Of a stretch of 64,000 nt of DNA, positions 55,901-63,473 are shown one piece after another (the stretch's first letter is position 1; each line of letters opens with the position of its first letter). Origin of the DNA: Mytilus edulis (Eukaryota > Mollusca > Bivalvia > Mytilida > Mytilidae); NCBI RefSeq assembly GCF_963676685.1, contig NC_092348.1, positions 29,983,386-30,047,385 of the forward strand. The letters are read 5' to 3'. The translations under genes were made by a program, and so were the position numbers. The notes below the pieces were generated by a model. It saw nothing but the letters and a program-made list of their open reading frames with translations, made no database searches and was not told where the DNA came from.

Positions 55901-57474
55901 CAATAGCCTGTAATTACGTGAATGTCGTTATTTGTTTTTCGTAAATTGTTTGTCATAATTTAATAGCAGATCGTTTTCTAGGTCGAATTGTTTCACACAT
56001 TTTTTTTGGCGGACCCTTATATAGCCAACTATATGGTATGGGTCTTTCTCAGTGTTGAAGACCGTGCGGTTGTTTATAGTTGCTTACATCAACTTAATTT
56101 AAACTTTGATTGATAGTTGTCTATATAATTTTTAGATCATACCACATCTCCTAACTTTTATATTAATCTGAAAATGCTGTAGTACGTCTTTAGTATTCCA
56201 ATGCGTAAAGCGTAATGTTTCAGCTGCCGCTTACTTGGTATATATTATGGTATTATTGGTTATGGTTTGTCTTGAAAGGTTGTCCTCTTTGATCTCCAAA
56301 ATGATTTAGGTTCGATAGTTTCTGATGACCCTTTCGAAAGAGTTGTCAAAATGTAAAAGTGCGTCTAGCTAGCTATTCTTATATTAGTATCTTTGATGGC
56401 TTTTAACGGTTGCACTCTTTTTAAAAGTTTTCTATCGTGCAATTTGATGGATAATAAGTATTCCATATATATCTTCTCACATATCGTAAATTAGTCAGAA
56501 TGCAGAATTTGCATCTTTTATCCCCGAGCTTTTTAATAGTTTAAGCGGTCCATTGCCCAATGCCGTAACCCATATCTACTCTCGACTCTGTTAATTGGAA
56601 GTTATTGCTCATCTGCCTTATAATTGAAAAACGTTTCTTTTAGTGTGATCAATTTTTGTATTTCGTCGTCCTTGCAATTGACAAATGTGATAGTTTCGCT
56701 GCAATAGTTATTGAGCATGTTAAAATCTTTTATCGTCTTTCGGATTATTTTGTTAGTTTTGTTTTTTTGTTGGTTTAGTTTTTGGTATAAACAATAATTG
56801 CGTATAAACAGGATAAAAAAAAATAAAAGGTTTAAAAATCCTCTCTAAGATTTTCATCTGTTGATTATCATACGTACATGTACCATGTCACATAAATATA
56901 CCATCAATTACACGAAATCTACTTGATTACTTACAATGTAAATAAGAAAATATGGTAAACCTGTTACAGTGGCACCTTCCCTGTTTTCTTCTGTTAAAGG
57001 AAATTTCATATGTGTCTTTGTATGAACGAAGATAAATATTATGATTATTATTGTATATCTTTTGCAGACGGAAGAAAGTATGCATTTTTTGCATCACTCT
57101 CGGCGGATAAGTCTAACATTGCCAGGGGAACAATACTTGTATTTGGCACAGTACCCTTAAACGTCGGAGGAGCATACAGTGCAGCAAATGGAAAATTTAC
57201 CTGCAAGGAGGATGGACTTTATTTTTTCTCCTGGTCAACACTATCTTATCCAAATAAGGATTTTACAAGTAAATTGGTTGTAAATGGACATGATATTGTT
57301 GCGGTTGTTGTAGACAATGACTTAACAAAGGATGCGCTGGCAGGGTCTAATAGTGCAGTAGTTCAACTAAGACAGGGTGAATCCGCATGGATAGAAGTTT
57401 TAGAAGGAGCTTACATTGAAGACGAGTGGCTAGCTGCCCCAGTGTCTGCGTTTACGGGATTTCTAATTTATTAA
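34173..57474 (+). CDS. Secreted coiled-coil C1q-domain protein, two exons, frameshifted
   Basis: Exon 1 (34173-34921) encodes a signal peptide and a long coiled coil; exon 2 (57068-57474) encodes a complete C1q domain. Exon 1 ends AGAG|GTAAAA with one base of a codon and exon 2 starts AC after TTTTGCAG, giving Asp and an intact frame, so the pair is accepted despite the 22.1-kb intron. The layout (signal, coiled coil, C-terminal C1q) is that of bivalve C1q-domain lectin-like proteins, which act outside cells in haemolymph as recognition proteins; the ligand cannot be read here. One extra A in a run of five at 34508-34512 breaks the frame, so as written only a 125-residue product without C1q is made. 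Without that base the protein would be about 384 residues. Confidence 0.85.
34922..35489. other. C1q intron, proximal end
   Basis: Intron sequence after the donor. A 108-codon plus frame (35038-35364) has no recognised motif. Nothing else seen. Confidence 0.4.
35490..36110 (-). repeat. Dispersed repeat with ATAGCTGACTAT core, copy 4, split by a MITE
   Basis: Decayed minus-strand copy: CAACTATAGACAACCATACG, TATAGTCGGCTATAAAACGA and, after the insertion 35624-35896, TTGACTTGGGACAGGCATAT. The insertion separates words adjacent in other copies. Confidence 0.65.
35624..35896. mobile_element. hAT-like miniature element, perfect 8-bp duplication
   Basis: Inverted ends CACAGGCGCTTGGGTCTAGG and its partner CCTGGACCGAAGCGCCTGTG, with GATATGAC exactly repeated outside (35616-35623, 35897-35904). 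An 8-bp duplication and CA...TG ends are typical of the hAT superfamily. The interior is a second inverted repeat (GACATGCACAGAAGTGATAG against its complement), so the whole element folds. Confidence 0.88.
36171..36596. repeat. Right arm of an inverted repeat pair
   Basis: Inverted partner of 29677-30081; see there. It ends at GACTCCTAGGAGTC and is followed at 36628 by an end of the GATGACCGTAA family. Confidence 0.8.
36628..37250. mobile_element. GATGACCGTAA element, partial copy
   Basis: Begins CACTGGGGTAAACCTGATGA and runs as an inverted match to 33692-33080 of the complete copy, including TTAATCGTGTTGGTATA and the ACAAAACATGCACATGAAC region, then ends without the other terminus. It has at least five GATGACCGTAA-like motifs. 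Confidence 0.78.
37251..37980. other. Unassigned intron sequence
   Basis: A/T-rich; no repeat ends, coding exon or RNA gene recognised. Confidence 0.4.
37981..38228 (+). repeat. Duplicated unit 1, left part, with hairpin
   Basis: Matches 42150-42400: TTGACCAAGCAAGTCGGTA, the hairpin 38021-38095 (CTGCACAGCACGAGATGACC against its complement with a few mismatches), TTGGCCAATAACTGTTTTA and GGAAAGTTTCTTGTAGGGTA. The unit is interrupted at TAA (38226-38228) by the element 38229-45893 and continues at 45894. Confidence 0.85.
39014..39134. repeat. Near-perfect 121-bp hairpin
   Basis: Arms of about 57 bases: GGATTATCGGATTTATCCAA at the left, TTGGATAAATCCGATAATCC at the right, continuing through TTTAAAGTCCTCGCC against GGCGAGGACTTTAAA. 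The loop is a few bases, GAGGCGA-like. Complementarity is almost exact, so it is recent or maintained. Confidence 0.88.
39495..40170 (-). pseudogene. Reverse-transcriptase 3' remnant, abundant bivalve family
   Basis: Read on the minus strand: SQYLDLHLEIDNEG, a stop, YDKRDDFSFPIVNFPF, SSNIPAAPAYGAYISQLI, RYSRAC, a frame change, then HDFLDRGLLLTRKLL and YGITVSQMISDMF before a stop. I recognise this C-terminal segment as recurring in bivalve genomes behind a reverse-transcriptase domain; the element class is uncertain. Downstream the same strand carries its usual 3' sequence (CCATGGCGTTGTCAGTTTGT). At least one stop and one frameshift; inactive. Confidence 0.72.
40740..42050 (+). repeat. Dispersed composite repeat with internal tandem units
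   Basis: 40900-41640 holds about six degenerate units of 110-130 bp built from AGGGTCCAAAATTAAACTT, TTTGATTTCATCAAAA and TTTGATATGCTGAATCTAA. 41640-41860 continues with AACCACAATCCAAATTCAGA and GTCGTATAAAGCTGCGCCCT. The latter block recurs inverted at 50225-50430. I recognise it as common in mussels; class unknown. Short frames here are artefacts. Confidence 0.72.
42181..42267. repeat. Perfect 39-bp-arm hairpin
   Basis: Arms TTTAATCTGCACAGCACGAG... and its exact complement around the loop GACGTAGGA. By eye all 39 positions pair. The same hairpin with several mismatches lies at 38021-38095. Confidence 0.92.
42968..43053. repeat. Two-copy tandem duplication, about 45 bp
   Basis: TGTTTTAACTATCTTTTTAA followed by CTTTAAAACACTGATTTAGA occurs twice in a row. 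The related unit at 48225-49000 has one shortened copy. Confidence 0.8.
43491..45042. other. Interior of the Harbinger-like element
   Basis: Near 43890-44036 lies the end of a repeat with CCCCCCTC and the terminal word GGATCCGCCACTG, the inverted form of the CAGTGGCGGATC ends seen at 47427 and 58180. The rest is A/T-rich and unassigned. Confidence 0.4.
45043..45155 (-). pseudogene. Harbinger transposase remnant
   Basis: Thirty-eight codons on the minus strand: IGRPTINISPKDDKGPAFVC then REQFRALNVQAVYDANLK. The spacing P-x...-V-x-R-x-x-x-x-x-L-N-V-Q-A-V-x-D-A-N matches the HARBI1/PIF transposase core. The first catalytic Asp, normally in a G-x-I-D-G-T-H motif just before, is lost (G-R-P-T-I-N-I here) and a stop lies upstream. 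Inactive, but it supports the Harbinger assignment of the enclosing element. Confidence 0.75.
45894..46165 (+). repeat. Duplicated unit 1, middle part
   Basis: Matches 42400-42650: GGGGGAAATACGACTTTGGT, TTTAGACTCATTCTAAAA, GTGACGATTAAGACTTTGAT and CATAACTGCAAGGGTTATTG. It stops at ATATGCTTAA, where another insertion of about 2 kb separates it from 48225. Confidence 0.85.
46893..47310 (-). repeat. Dispersed repeat with ATAGCTGACTAT core, copy 5
   Basis: Minus-strand copy: AAATGTGGTATGATTGCCAA, TATAGGTCACCGTACGGCCT, CATAGTCAGCTATAAAAGGC, AAACGACAACCACTGAAATA. Confidence 0.8.
47427..47577. mobile_element. Short element with CAGTGGCGGATCC ends
   Basis: CAGTGGCGGATCC at the left and GGATCCGCCCCTG at the right enclose 150 bp of G-run/C-run sequence. 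CAGTGGCGGATC termini are common on hAT-type miniature elements in animals. No clean 8-bp duplication was seen outside. Related single ends lie at 44024-44036 and 58180. Confidence 0.55.
48225..49000 (+). repeat. Duplicated unit 1, right part, with C-run
   Basis: Matches 42655-43490, including TTTTACTCCCCGCACCCCC extended here to a run of about 21 C, GACACGTCCATCTAAATGAA and GGCAGATGGCGGATTCGGGG. Differences from unit 2 are point changes and small deletions. Confidence 0.85.
49001..51231. repeat. Dispersed repeat fragments in the C1q intron
   Basis: 49690-50220 carries words such as TATGAAACTTATACGCAATG and CCACAATTCACAAGCCAAGT that recur in mussel repeats. 50225-50430 is the inverted partner of 41650-41860 (CTCCGTAGGGCATGTAGCTT, CGACCACAGAGGTCG). 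50690-50990 is a decayed minus copy (copy 6) of the ATAGCTGACTAT repeat (AAAAAGCTTTATAAGGCCCC). No coding exon recognised. Confidence 0.55.
51232..53334. mobile_element. GATGACCGTAA element, second large copy, inverted and split
   Basis: Inverted relative of 30576-33692: 51232-51530 matches 33050-32800, 51540-51603 with 52402-53334 matches 31560-30590, and the segment corresponding to 31600-32790 is absent. The end TTTAC is cut at 53334 by element 53335-55876 and resumes at 55877 to complete the terminus CCCCAGTG at 55888. A second element (51604-52401) is nested inside. Confidence 0.8.
51604..52401. mobile_element. Fold-back element with ACAAAAGTCAATTTTGTCTC array, copy 2
   Basis: Same ends (ACGGGGCGCCGAATGGG) and 20-bp array as 13561-14281. 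It is inserted at CCATACACATG; the paralogous empty site at 31496-31512 reads CCCATGTGTATGGG on the plus strand. ACATGG occurs on both sides (51597-51602, 52402-52407), the core of an expected 7-8 bp duplication. Frames across it are artefacts. Confidence 0.88.
53335..55876. mobile_element. Inverted-repeat element CACGGCCGACACTCGG, 2.5 kb
   Basis: Ends CACGGCCGACACTCGGCTAA and an inverted partner, matching for about 110 bp (TTGAGTATGCGGCTATAT, TGGTCTGTTAATCGGGTTG). TTTAC on both sides (53330-53334, 55877-55881) is a 5-bp duplication, and the disrupted terminus of the host element shows it is an insertion. CTGTTAAT words repeat through the subterminal regions. No transposase frame. A smaller element is nested at 54552. 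Confidence 0.85.
54552..54802. mobile_element. GCGAAAACGCG-rich fold-back MITE
   Basis: Ends TATGGTGGC and GCCACCATA with GACAAC outside both (54546-54551, 54803-54808). The interior is made of words such as CGAAAACGCGAA and TTTTCGCGTTTTCGCC in both directions, an island dense in CpG inside A/T-rich DNA. Confidence 0.82.
55889..56160 (+). repeat. Dispersed repeat with ATAGCTGACTAT core, copy 7
   Basis: Starts right at the end of the GATGACCGTAA element with CCAGTCCCAAGTCAATAGCC, then CCTGTAATTACGTGAATGTC, ATATAGCCAACTATATGGTA and ATCATACCACATCTCC. More decayed than copies 2 and 5; the element apparently inserted into it. Confidence 0.65.
56161..57067. other. C1q intron, distal end
   Basis: No repeat recognised. 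The acceptor TATATCTTTTGCAG at 57054-57067 has a good pyrimidine tract. Confidence 0.5.
57068..57474 (+). CDS. C1q-protein exon 2: C1q domain
   Basis: One split Asp codon plus 134 residues and TAA. GRKYAFFASLSADKSN begins the domain; then come GTVPLNVGGAYSAANGKFTC, DGLYFFSWS, KLVVNGHDIVAVV, VVQLRQGESAWIEV and the C-terminal FTGFLIY, which follow the order of the beta-strands of C1q/TNF-like folds (the F-x3-G-x-Y-F-F and F-x-G-F-x-x-Y signatures). Length is normal for a whole domain. Intact, with no frame damage, unlike exon 1. Confidence 0.95.
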
Positions 57475-58194
57475 GAAATTTTGACCATTTCTTAATTCAT
57501 TGTCATGGGTTTACATGTTCTGCACACAAATGAACAAATAAATAGATGACTAATTATAGATAAAGATATATAAATAAAATAACATATGTGAATACGATCA
57601 CACACCCAACTCCCGCACATTGTCACTAAGCAAACACAATCTCACCAAATTTCTAGGTCTTGTGGAAATGCACTTCTGAACAGAATGTCCTAATTATCTA
57701 CAAAGTTTCGTGAAATACAGTTGATTGGTTTCAGAGAAGTTGGGATGAAAAATTGTTGCAGAAGTTAATTTAAGCTAAAATTCAAAGGTGCATAACTCAT
57801 GGAAAAGAATTGAATCATAATTTCCTGTCGATATGCCCACCTACATAGTAAGTCCTAAGTATCTTCAAAGTTTTGTGAAATTCTGTTGTAAGGTTTCAGA
57901 GGAGTTTTATTGATTAACACTGAGTTGCAGAAGTATATTTGAGCAAAAAATTAAAAGTTCAAAGGAGCTATCACTCTCTCAGCGTTGTGTTATTTATATA
58001 AATGACGATAGATTGATTTAATTTTTTTTTAAACAGAAAAAAATCTGGTATACCAGTTGTTACCTTTTGATCGATACTGCACTACAAGTTTCTCTCGACT
58101 TATGAGTTTTGAATGTAACCTTGTTATCCTCCGCCTCTCTTCATTTTAGTTATGGCAAGTCATTACATGTATGCATTGCAGTGGCGGATCTAGA

Positions 58195-58229
<35 letters not shown>

Positions 58230-58553
58230 ACAATCCTAAAAAGAATCAGGATTCATCTACCTTTGCCTACATCAGAAAATGCCTGTACCAAGTCAGGAAT
58301 ATGATGGTTATTTACCATTCGTTTGCTGTGTTTGGACTATTGAGCTAGAAATTCGATGAGAGACTTTCCATTTTGAATTGTCCTCGGAGATTGGTGTCGT
58401 TGTTATTTTTTTCATGTTTTCACTATTGTCGAGGATAATCATAAACTTTTCTGTCGAGGAAAGACGACGATTGCCCTAGTTAGTCATAACGTACACAATA
58501 TTCGAAACACAAACCGTAAAAATCACAATAAAAAATAAATATAGATAATTTCT
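57475..58553. other. Tail-to-tail region between C1q and the next gene
   Basis: 57640-57960 has two degenerate units of a dispersed repeat (ATCTACAAAGTTTCGTGAAA and ATCTTCAAAGTTTTGTGAAA). 58024-58092 resembles 59850-59905, the donor side of an exon of the minus gene. 58180-58227 holds a CAGTGGCGGATCTAGA end followed by about 25 G. Confidence 0.5.
57537..57542 (+). promoter_or_regulatory. Candidate poly(A) signal of the C1q gene
   Basis: AATAAA 63 bases after the C1q stop codon, the first canonical hexamer. Confidence 0.55.
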
Positions 58554-58559
58554 TTATTT
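58554..58559 (-). promoter_or_regulatory. Candidate poly(A) signal of the minus-strand gene
   Basis: AATAAA on the minus strand 49 bases after the stop codon. Confidence 0.55.
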
Positions 58560-58607
58560 TCAAAATGATACAGATTCTTTTATAATATGAAGGATAATTG
58601 TTCAAGA

Positions 58608-58735
58608 TTATGACAATGTTGTATTAGAGTTCTTCAGAAAGAAGGTCCATTTCTTTTGTTGCCATGGTTGCATTTTGTACCATCCAAATGAGACATCAGA
58701 AGATGATGTTGCAATCTTTTGTTTAACGATCATTC
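58608..58735 (-). CDS. Unrecognised gene, terminal exon
   Basis: Starts after acceptor AATGTTGTAG with GA, completing Gly, then MIVKQKIATSSSDVSFGW and a Trp/Lys-rich tail ending NSNTTLS, TAA. Phase matches the donor of 59884. Confidence 0.75.
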
Positions 58736-61700
58736 CTACAACATTAAAAAACAACATTAAAAATAACGCATAAGGCCAAGTAAAATAATATGTGTGTTTC
58801 CTATTACATCTTTGAAAAAAAGGGTAGGTTGGCAGGGATTTTTTTATCATCAATTACTACATTGACCAAAAACTTTAATCCGACGCGATACAGACGGAGT
58901 GACAGACGCACAGAAGGACGGACGAACGAACGGACACAAAGACTGAAAAACATAATGATCATAGGTGGGGCATATAAAAATCTGCTCTATTCCATGTGTG
59001 ACGGAAAAAACAGATTTGCTGCACAAGGTTATTTGGGATATTCCTTACATGAACTCTCAGTGTTAAAAATTTGAAATGCAAACTGAGAATATATATGAAC
59101 TTGAAAATTTGGTTTATACCTTTAACTTTTCTTAGAAATCCTATTTTGCCTTTTTGATTCTTGTTTTGTTTTATAGTTTTATTTTATATAAACTCATCAT
59201 AGCTACAAGGATTGAAATTTTGCACGGCAGACGTGTGTATCGTCTTAAATGAGTCATAAGTAACAGTCAAATAAAAAAGTTTAAAAGGTTTGTTGATTGC
59301 TGATATTTCGATTTATTCCCTACATCATTATCTATAAATAGATGTCATTATTTTTTGTTTCTTTCCTACTGGATGATTATGAATCATAATAAGTTATAAG
59401 GTGTAACACCACTTATTCAGGCCCGGCCAGAAAGCACATACCAGAAAGTAGTACATATTTAACACAAAATAGTTCCAACGCATGGACATAACTTTCAATA
59501 TATTTAGAATATTTTATTAATTTTGGTATCAAATGAAAGCTGCATGACTGGTGATCATTGCAGAACAATTTTTGACTGATAAATTTGAAATTTAAAAAGG
59601 AGGGTACATTTTGCCTTTTTGTCAGATCGGAAGTACCTGTTTTGGTACATCCGAAGTTCCGGGAACCAGTTCTTTCTTATATGCAATGTAAGGTATGTTG
59701 ATTTTTTCAGTACAGGACACCAGAAGGTGTTGCTTTGACATGCAATGATTGTCACTTTATTTGAACTTAAGATAAAAGAGCTGTGACCACTCGAAATTGA
59801 GGAATTTAACATAGAAAGCAATGGGGCCATTAATTAGTGGTGTACTTCCATAAAATCGGAATAAAATCTAGTATACCAGTTACCTTTTGGTACTGCACTA
59901 CAGCCTGCGTGTGTATCAAAAGATGCTGCACTAAAGCCCGGATGTGTATTATTCAAGTCACGTGTATCAAGATATGTCTGACGTGTGAAGCAGTGGGTAA
60001 AAATTGCTCCGTCTTTGTTGGCTTCTGTTTATTAAAAAAAAAAAACAGATATTAAGTTAGTATTCACATTAACAATTTATTTTGCGACATTTAAAATATT
60101 TTTATATACAGAATTTTTTTTCTCTCGACAGAATGAACATTGACAAAATCACTTATTTTCATGTGATAATGGTAGTTATAATAAAATATAATAATAAAAA
60201 ATGATAAAAGGTAACAGTACAAAAACGGAGTTTAGTATGACGTCCATTATCACTGAACTAGTATATATGTCGTGTACAAGTTGCGATTTTGTACAGGTTA
60301 TAACATGTACAAAAATATTGTACATGTTATAACTTGTATAATGCAAAAATACAAGTTATAACATGTACAAAAGTACCTCATACATGTTATAACCTGTACA
60401 AAATATTGCTTAAAAATAGTTTTAACTTGTACAAAATTTAAAATAAATCTTAATGAAGTAAAATATACATTTAAATTCTCCAATGCATAACATGCATAAA
60501 GAACAACAATAAATAGGCCAGAACATTTCTTTTTCTGTAGAGGACAATGACCAAAAAGTTTCAGAAATATATGTTTCATGACTTATGTTGGCAAAATGTG
60601 TTTTCGTGTAATTGTATGTTTTATATCCAACATGGCTTAAATAAGTGTGAAACTATTTACTAAAAGCTTGCATTCCTCAATGACCATTACATTAGATAAT
60701 TCTTCCAAAAAAATTTAAGAACGATTCCTAATAATTTTGGGAAATACTCCTCCCTCTCATTTTTATAGCATGCAAAGACTAAAACAATGTCTTATATGCT
60801 TACCATGTAAAAGCAAGAGAGAGAAGAACTAGTTTTCATCGGACCAAGCTTCATTATCAATGAGGGGGAGGACAGGGGGGTACCCTTCTCCCTTCTCCCA
60901 CCCCTCTTCTCCTTTCTCCTACCTCCGTTCTCCTTTCTCCCATTAGAATAAAACATCTCCTTTTGAGATATTTTTTCTTGAAATATTAGATCATTTTTTA
61001 AAAGGAGAGATATTTTATTTTTTCTCCTTTCTCCAACTTTTTCTCCTTTCTCCCAGCCTTCCTCTCCTTTCTCCTACCCCCTTTCTCCCTGTCTCCCTTA
61101 CCCCTGTCCTCCCCCTCATCAATATCTTTGGATCTACTCTTCAACATTTTTGACCTTCAGCATGACTTATGTAAATTTATAACTCAATTTTTGTTTATAA
61201 ACTATAAGATCATTGCATGAGGCAAATGTCATTTTGATGTTTTAAATATATATCCTCTACTTTGAAAGCATTTATTTGTGGCCATTTGGATGTTGTCTGC
61301 TCCATGGGCGGGTTGTTGTCTTTTAGACACATACCCCGTTTCAATTCCCAATTTTATTTGTAGAGACATCTATTCTGGCTATCCTCTTATGTCTTTTAGT
61401 GTCAACTAGAATGAAAGTATTTTACTATTGCCTTCAAAGTGGACACTCACAATTATAATTCATCAAATAAAGATATGTTCATAGATAGTCATAAGAGGAT
61501 CATAAGACATGTCCTAAGATATATCTTATGACAGGTCTTAGGAATGCTTCGTAATACCGACCCCTGGACATTAACTGTATCAAAAAAGGAAAAAAAACAC
61601 ACTAACATGAAGGAATAATAAAAAAGTTATGAAAATGTTGTTGAGGTCAATATCATCTGTTGCGATAATAGAAAAATATCCTTATTTTTCGATTTTGTAC

Positions 61701-63137
61701 AAGTTAAAACCATTTTTAAGCAATATTTTGTACAGGTTATAACATGTATGAGGTACTTTTGTACATGTTATAACTTGTATTTTTGCATTATACAAGTTAT
61801 AACATGTACAATATTTTTGTACATGTTATAACCTGTACAAAATCGCAACTTGTACACGACATATATATTTGTTTAGGGGCCAGCTGAAGAACCCCTCCGG
61901 GTGCGGGAATTTCTCGCTGCGTTGAAGACCTATTGGTGACCTTCTGCTGTTGTCTTTTCTATGGTCGGGTTGTTGTCTCTTTGACACATTCCCCATTTCC
62001 ATTCTCAATTTTATTATAAAGTTTTATTAACAATAAAAAGGCAACAAAACAATTAATGATTAATACAACTTGTAAACATACTGCAATATTACAAAGTGAA
62101 AAAAAAAAAGGCAGACGTTCTCTGATGAAATGATTTCCATTCCCCTATCAATTAAAAATGTTAAGAATAAAATGCATTTCCTACATTTTTTTTATGAAGA
62201 TATTATTCTAAAGACACTTACTATCACTTCCGGTGCCCTGTTGCTCGCCTTTCTTTAATGTTTTCAATTTGATTTGCCTAAGGTTTTCATGGTATCCAGT
62301 GAATTCACAGTCTGGAAGTTCCTCAGAAAATCTATGTTGAAGATGAAATTCCTTGTAAATAGAAATATATAAGCAAACTTTATTAAAACATTTTATAATC
62401 TATATTTTATACAATATATAGATACATGTACCATGCATTGTCGTTAAGTTGGGGTCAAACTCTTATTTGGCATTACAATGAGAAAGATCGTATCATAGGA
62501 AGCATGTTTACTAAGTTTCAGGTTGATTGGTCTTTAATTTCATGAAAAACTACCTTCACCAATTTTTTTTTAACTGAAGCGGGATAGACGGACGAATGAA
62601 CGAACAGACATACAGACGGAAAAATATAATGGCCCTAGGTGGAGCATACAATGCGAGCCTTTGCATTTCGATAGGACTTGTTTTTTAAATAACATACGTA
62701 TATATATATAGTATTGTGATACTCAGGAAGTCACATTGTTAGACTAAGTATTATTAAACACCTCATAATCATTTCTAAATTTAAACAATCTTAATTTGCA
62801 ACAAATCTTATAATATATGTAATATCTTTCAAGTTCGCTTCATTGTTCAAATACTTCAATATTCTTATAAAATGAGGACCATATTTCGAATTAATCGCGG
62901 GGGCTTTTATTTAACTGTCATACATGCATGCAGATCCGTTTTAGATTTGCTTATTTCCGCGCATTTGAAATTTATTTCTAGTTTAACGTCTTCATATACA
63001 AACTTTACTCATAAATAATAATAATTACCTGTGGTGATACACTATTGTATTTTGAACTAAGTGTATTTACGATGTTGGTAACTAAATGTTGGCTCTCAGT
63101 TTCTAGCTTTTGGGTGTGCTGCATAAGGTCATGTGAC
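58608..63137 (-). CDS. Unrecognised multi-exon gene, 3' part
   Basis: Four exons on the minus strand join in compatible phases: 63137-63029, 62351-62222, 60024-59884 and 58735-58608. Together they encode the last 168 residues before TAA at 58610-58608. The first exon starts in phase 2, so the gene continues beyond the right end. The product has a heptad-like stretch (HTQKLETESQHLVTNIVNTL), an acidic/basic middle (FSEELPDCEF, KLKTLKKGE), Cys residues in CEF, THCFTRQ and AGCSAVPKG, and a Trp/Lys-rich C-terminus (GWYKMQPWQQKKWTFFLK). I do not recognise the family. Its exon quality, phase agreement and poly(A) signal support a real gene. Confidence 0.72.
58860..58980 (+). repeat. ACGGACGAACG-bearing dispersed repeat
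   Basis: GACGGAGTGACAGACGCACA, GGACGGACGAACGAACGGAC, then AAAAACATAATG. Same type as 31385-31450 and 62540-62660; a short tandem core within a larger dispersed repeat. Confidence 0.6.
59884..60024 (-). CDS. Unrecognised gene, penultimate exon
   Basis: Starts after AATAAACAG with AA GCC (completing Lys) and encodes ANKDGAIFTHCFTRQTYLDT, RDLNNTHPGFSAASFDTHAG and CSAVPK, with the donor AAAG|GTAACT. There is no stop in this frame across 141 bases although the flanks are stop-rich. Confidence 0.78.
60262..61867. mobile_element. Inverted-repeat element with GTTATAACATGTAC motifs, copy 1
   Basis: Inverted ends of about 180 bp start TATATATGTCGTGTACAAGT and contain several copies of palindrome-like words TGTACATGTTATAACTTGTA. 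It lies in an intron of the unrecognised gene. The middle has a nested pyrimidine-rich element. Frames at the left end are repeat artefacts. Target duplication unclear (TA-rich flanks). Confidence 0.8.
60852..61125. mobile_element. Polypurine/polypyrimidine fold-back fragment
   Basis: ATCAATGAGGGGGAGGACAG at the left faces CTGTCCTCCCCCTCATCAAT at the right, enclosing CTCCTTTCTCC repeats. Long mirror-like pyrimidine tracts could adopt triplex structure. Confidence 0.7.
61870..62025 (-). repeat. Dispersed repeat fragment
   Basis: CCCCTCCGGGTGCGGGAATT, GAAGACCTATTGGTGACCTT and TTGTTGTCTCTTTGACACAT; I recognise this as a common mussel repeat. A shorter related piece lies at 61280-61390. 62352-63028 holds an ACGGACGAATGAACGAAC-type repeat (62540-62660) and otherwise nothing assigned. 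Confidence 0.6.
62222..62351 (-). CDS. Unrecognised gene, internal exon
   Basis: Acceptor TTTACAAG; encodes EFHLQHRFSEELPDCEFTGY, HENLRQIKLKTLKKGEQQGT and GSD plus one base at donor GATA|GTAAGT. A 2.2-kb intron with element 60262-61867 separates it from the next exon. Confidence 0.78.
63029..63137 (-). CDS. Unrecognised gene, internal exon with coiled-coil-like stretch
   Basis: Acceptor TTTACACAG and donor CAG|GTAATT. Encodes SHDLMQHTQKLETESQHLVT and NIVNTLSSKYNSVSPQ. It begins with the third base of a codon from an exon outside the window. Confidence 0.72.
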
Positions 63138-63473
63138 CTGTGTAAACAAATATGCAAATTATATTTCAAAATATGTCCTCGCTGATATCCTCTTGAAGGA
63201 CTATATAATGAGTCTGAGAGTTTATAATAAAGAATTTGAACTTTTAAGAGACAAAAAATGGCGTGGTATGTGTGACAAGTCAAAACACAATTTTTTAAAC
63301 GAGAAATTAGTTTATAATAATTTTATTTTTTCACTATGATACCAAATGTTGGAAAAATAATTAAAAGGCGGGTTTCACTTTACAATTTTTGCCATAGAAA
63401 ATAATTGTCTTCACAAAATTATAAAAATATATCATTTTAGTTTAATTCTACATACATATTTTTATATATGTAT

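Noticed and set aside
60298-60579. Frame repeated at 63505-63777 with a VQVITC pattern
   Set aside because: Both are translations of the same inverted-repeat element ends, not a gene pair.
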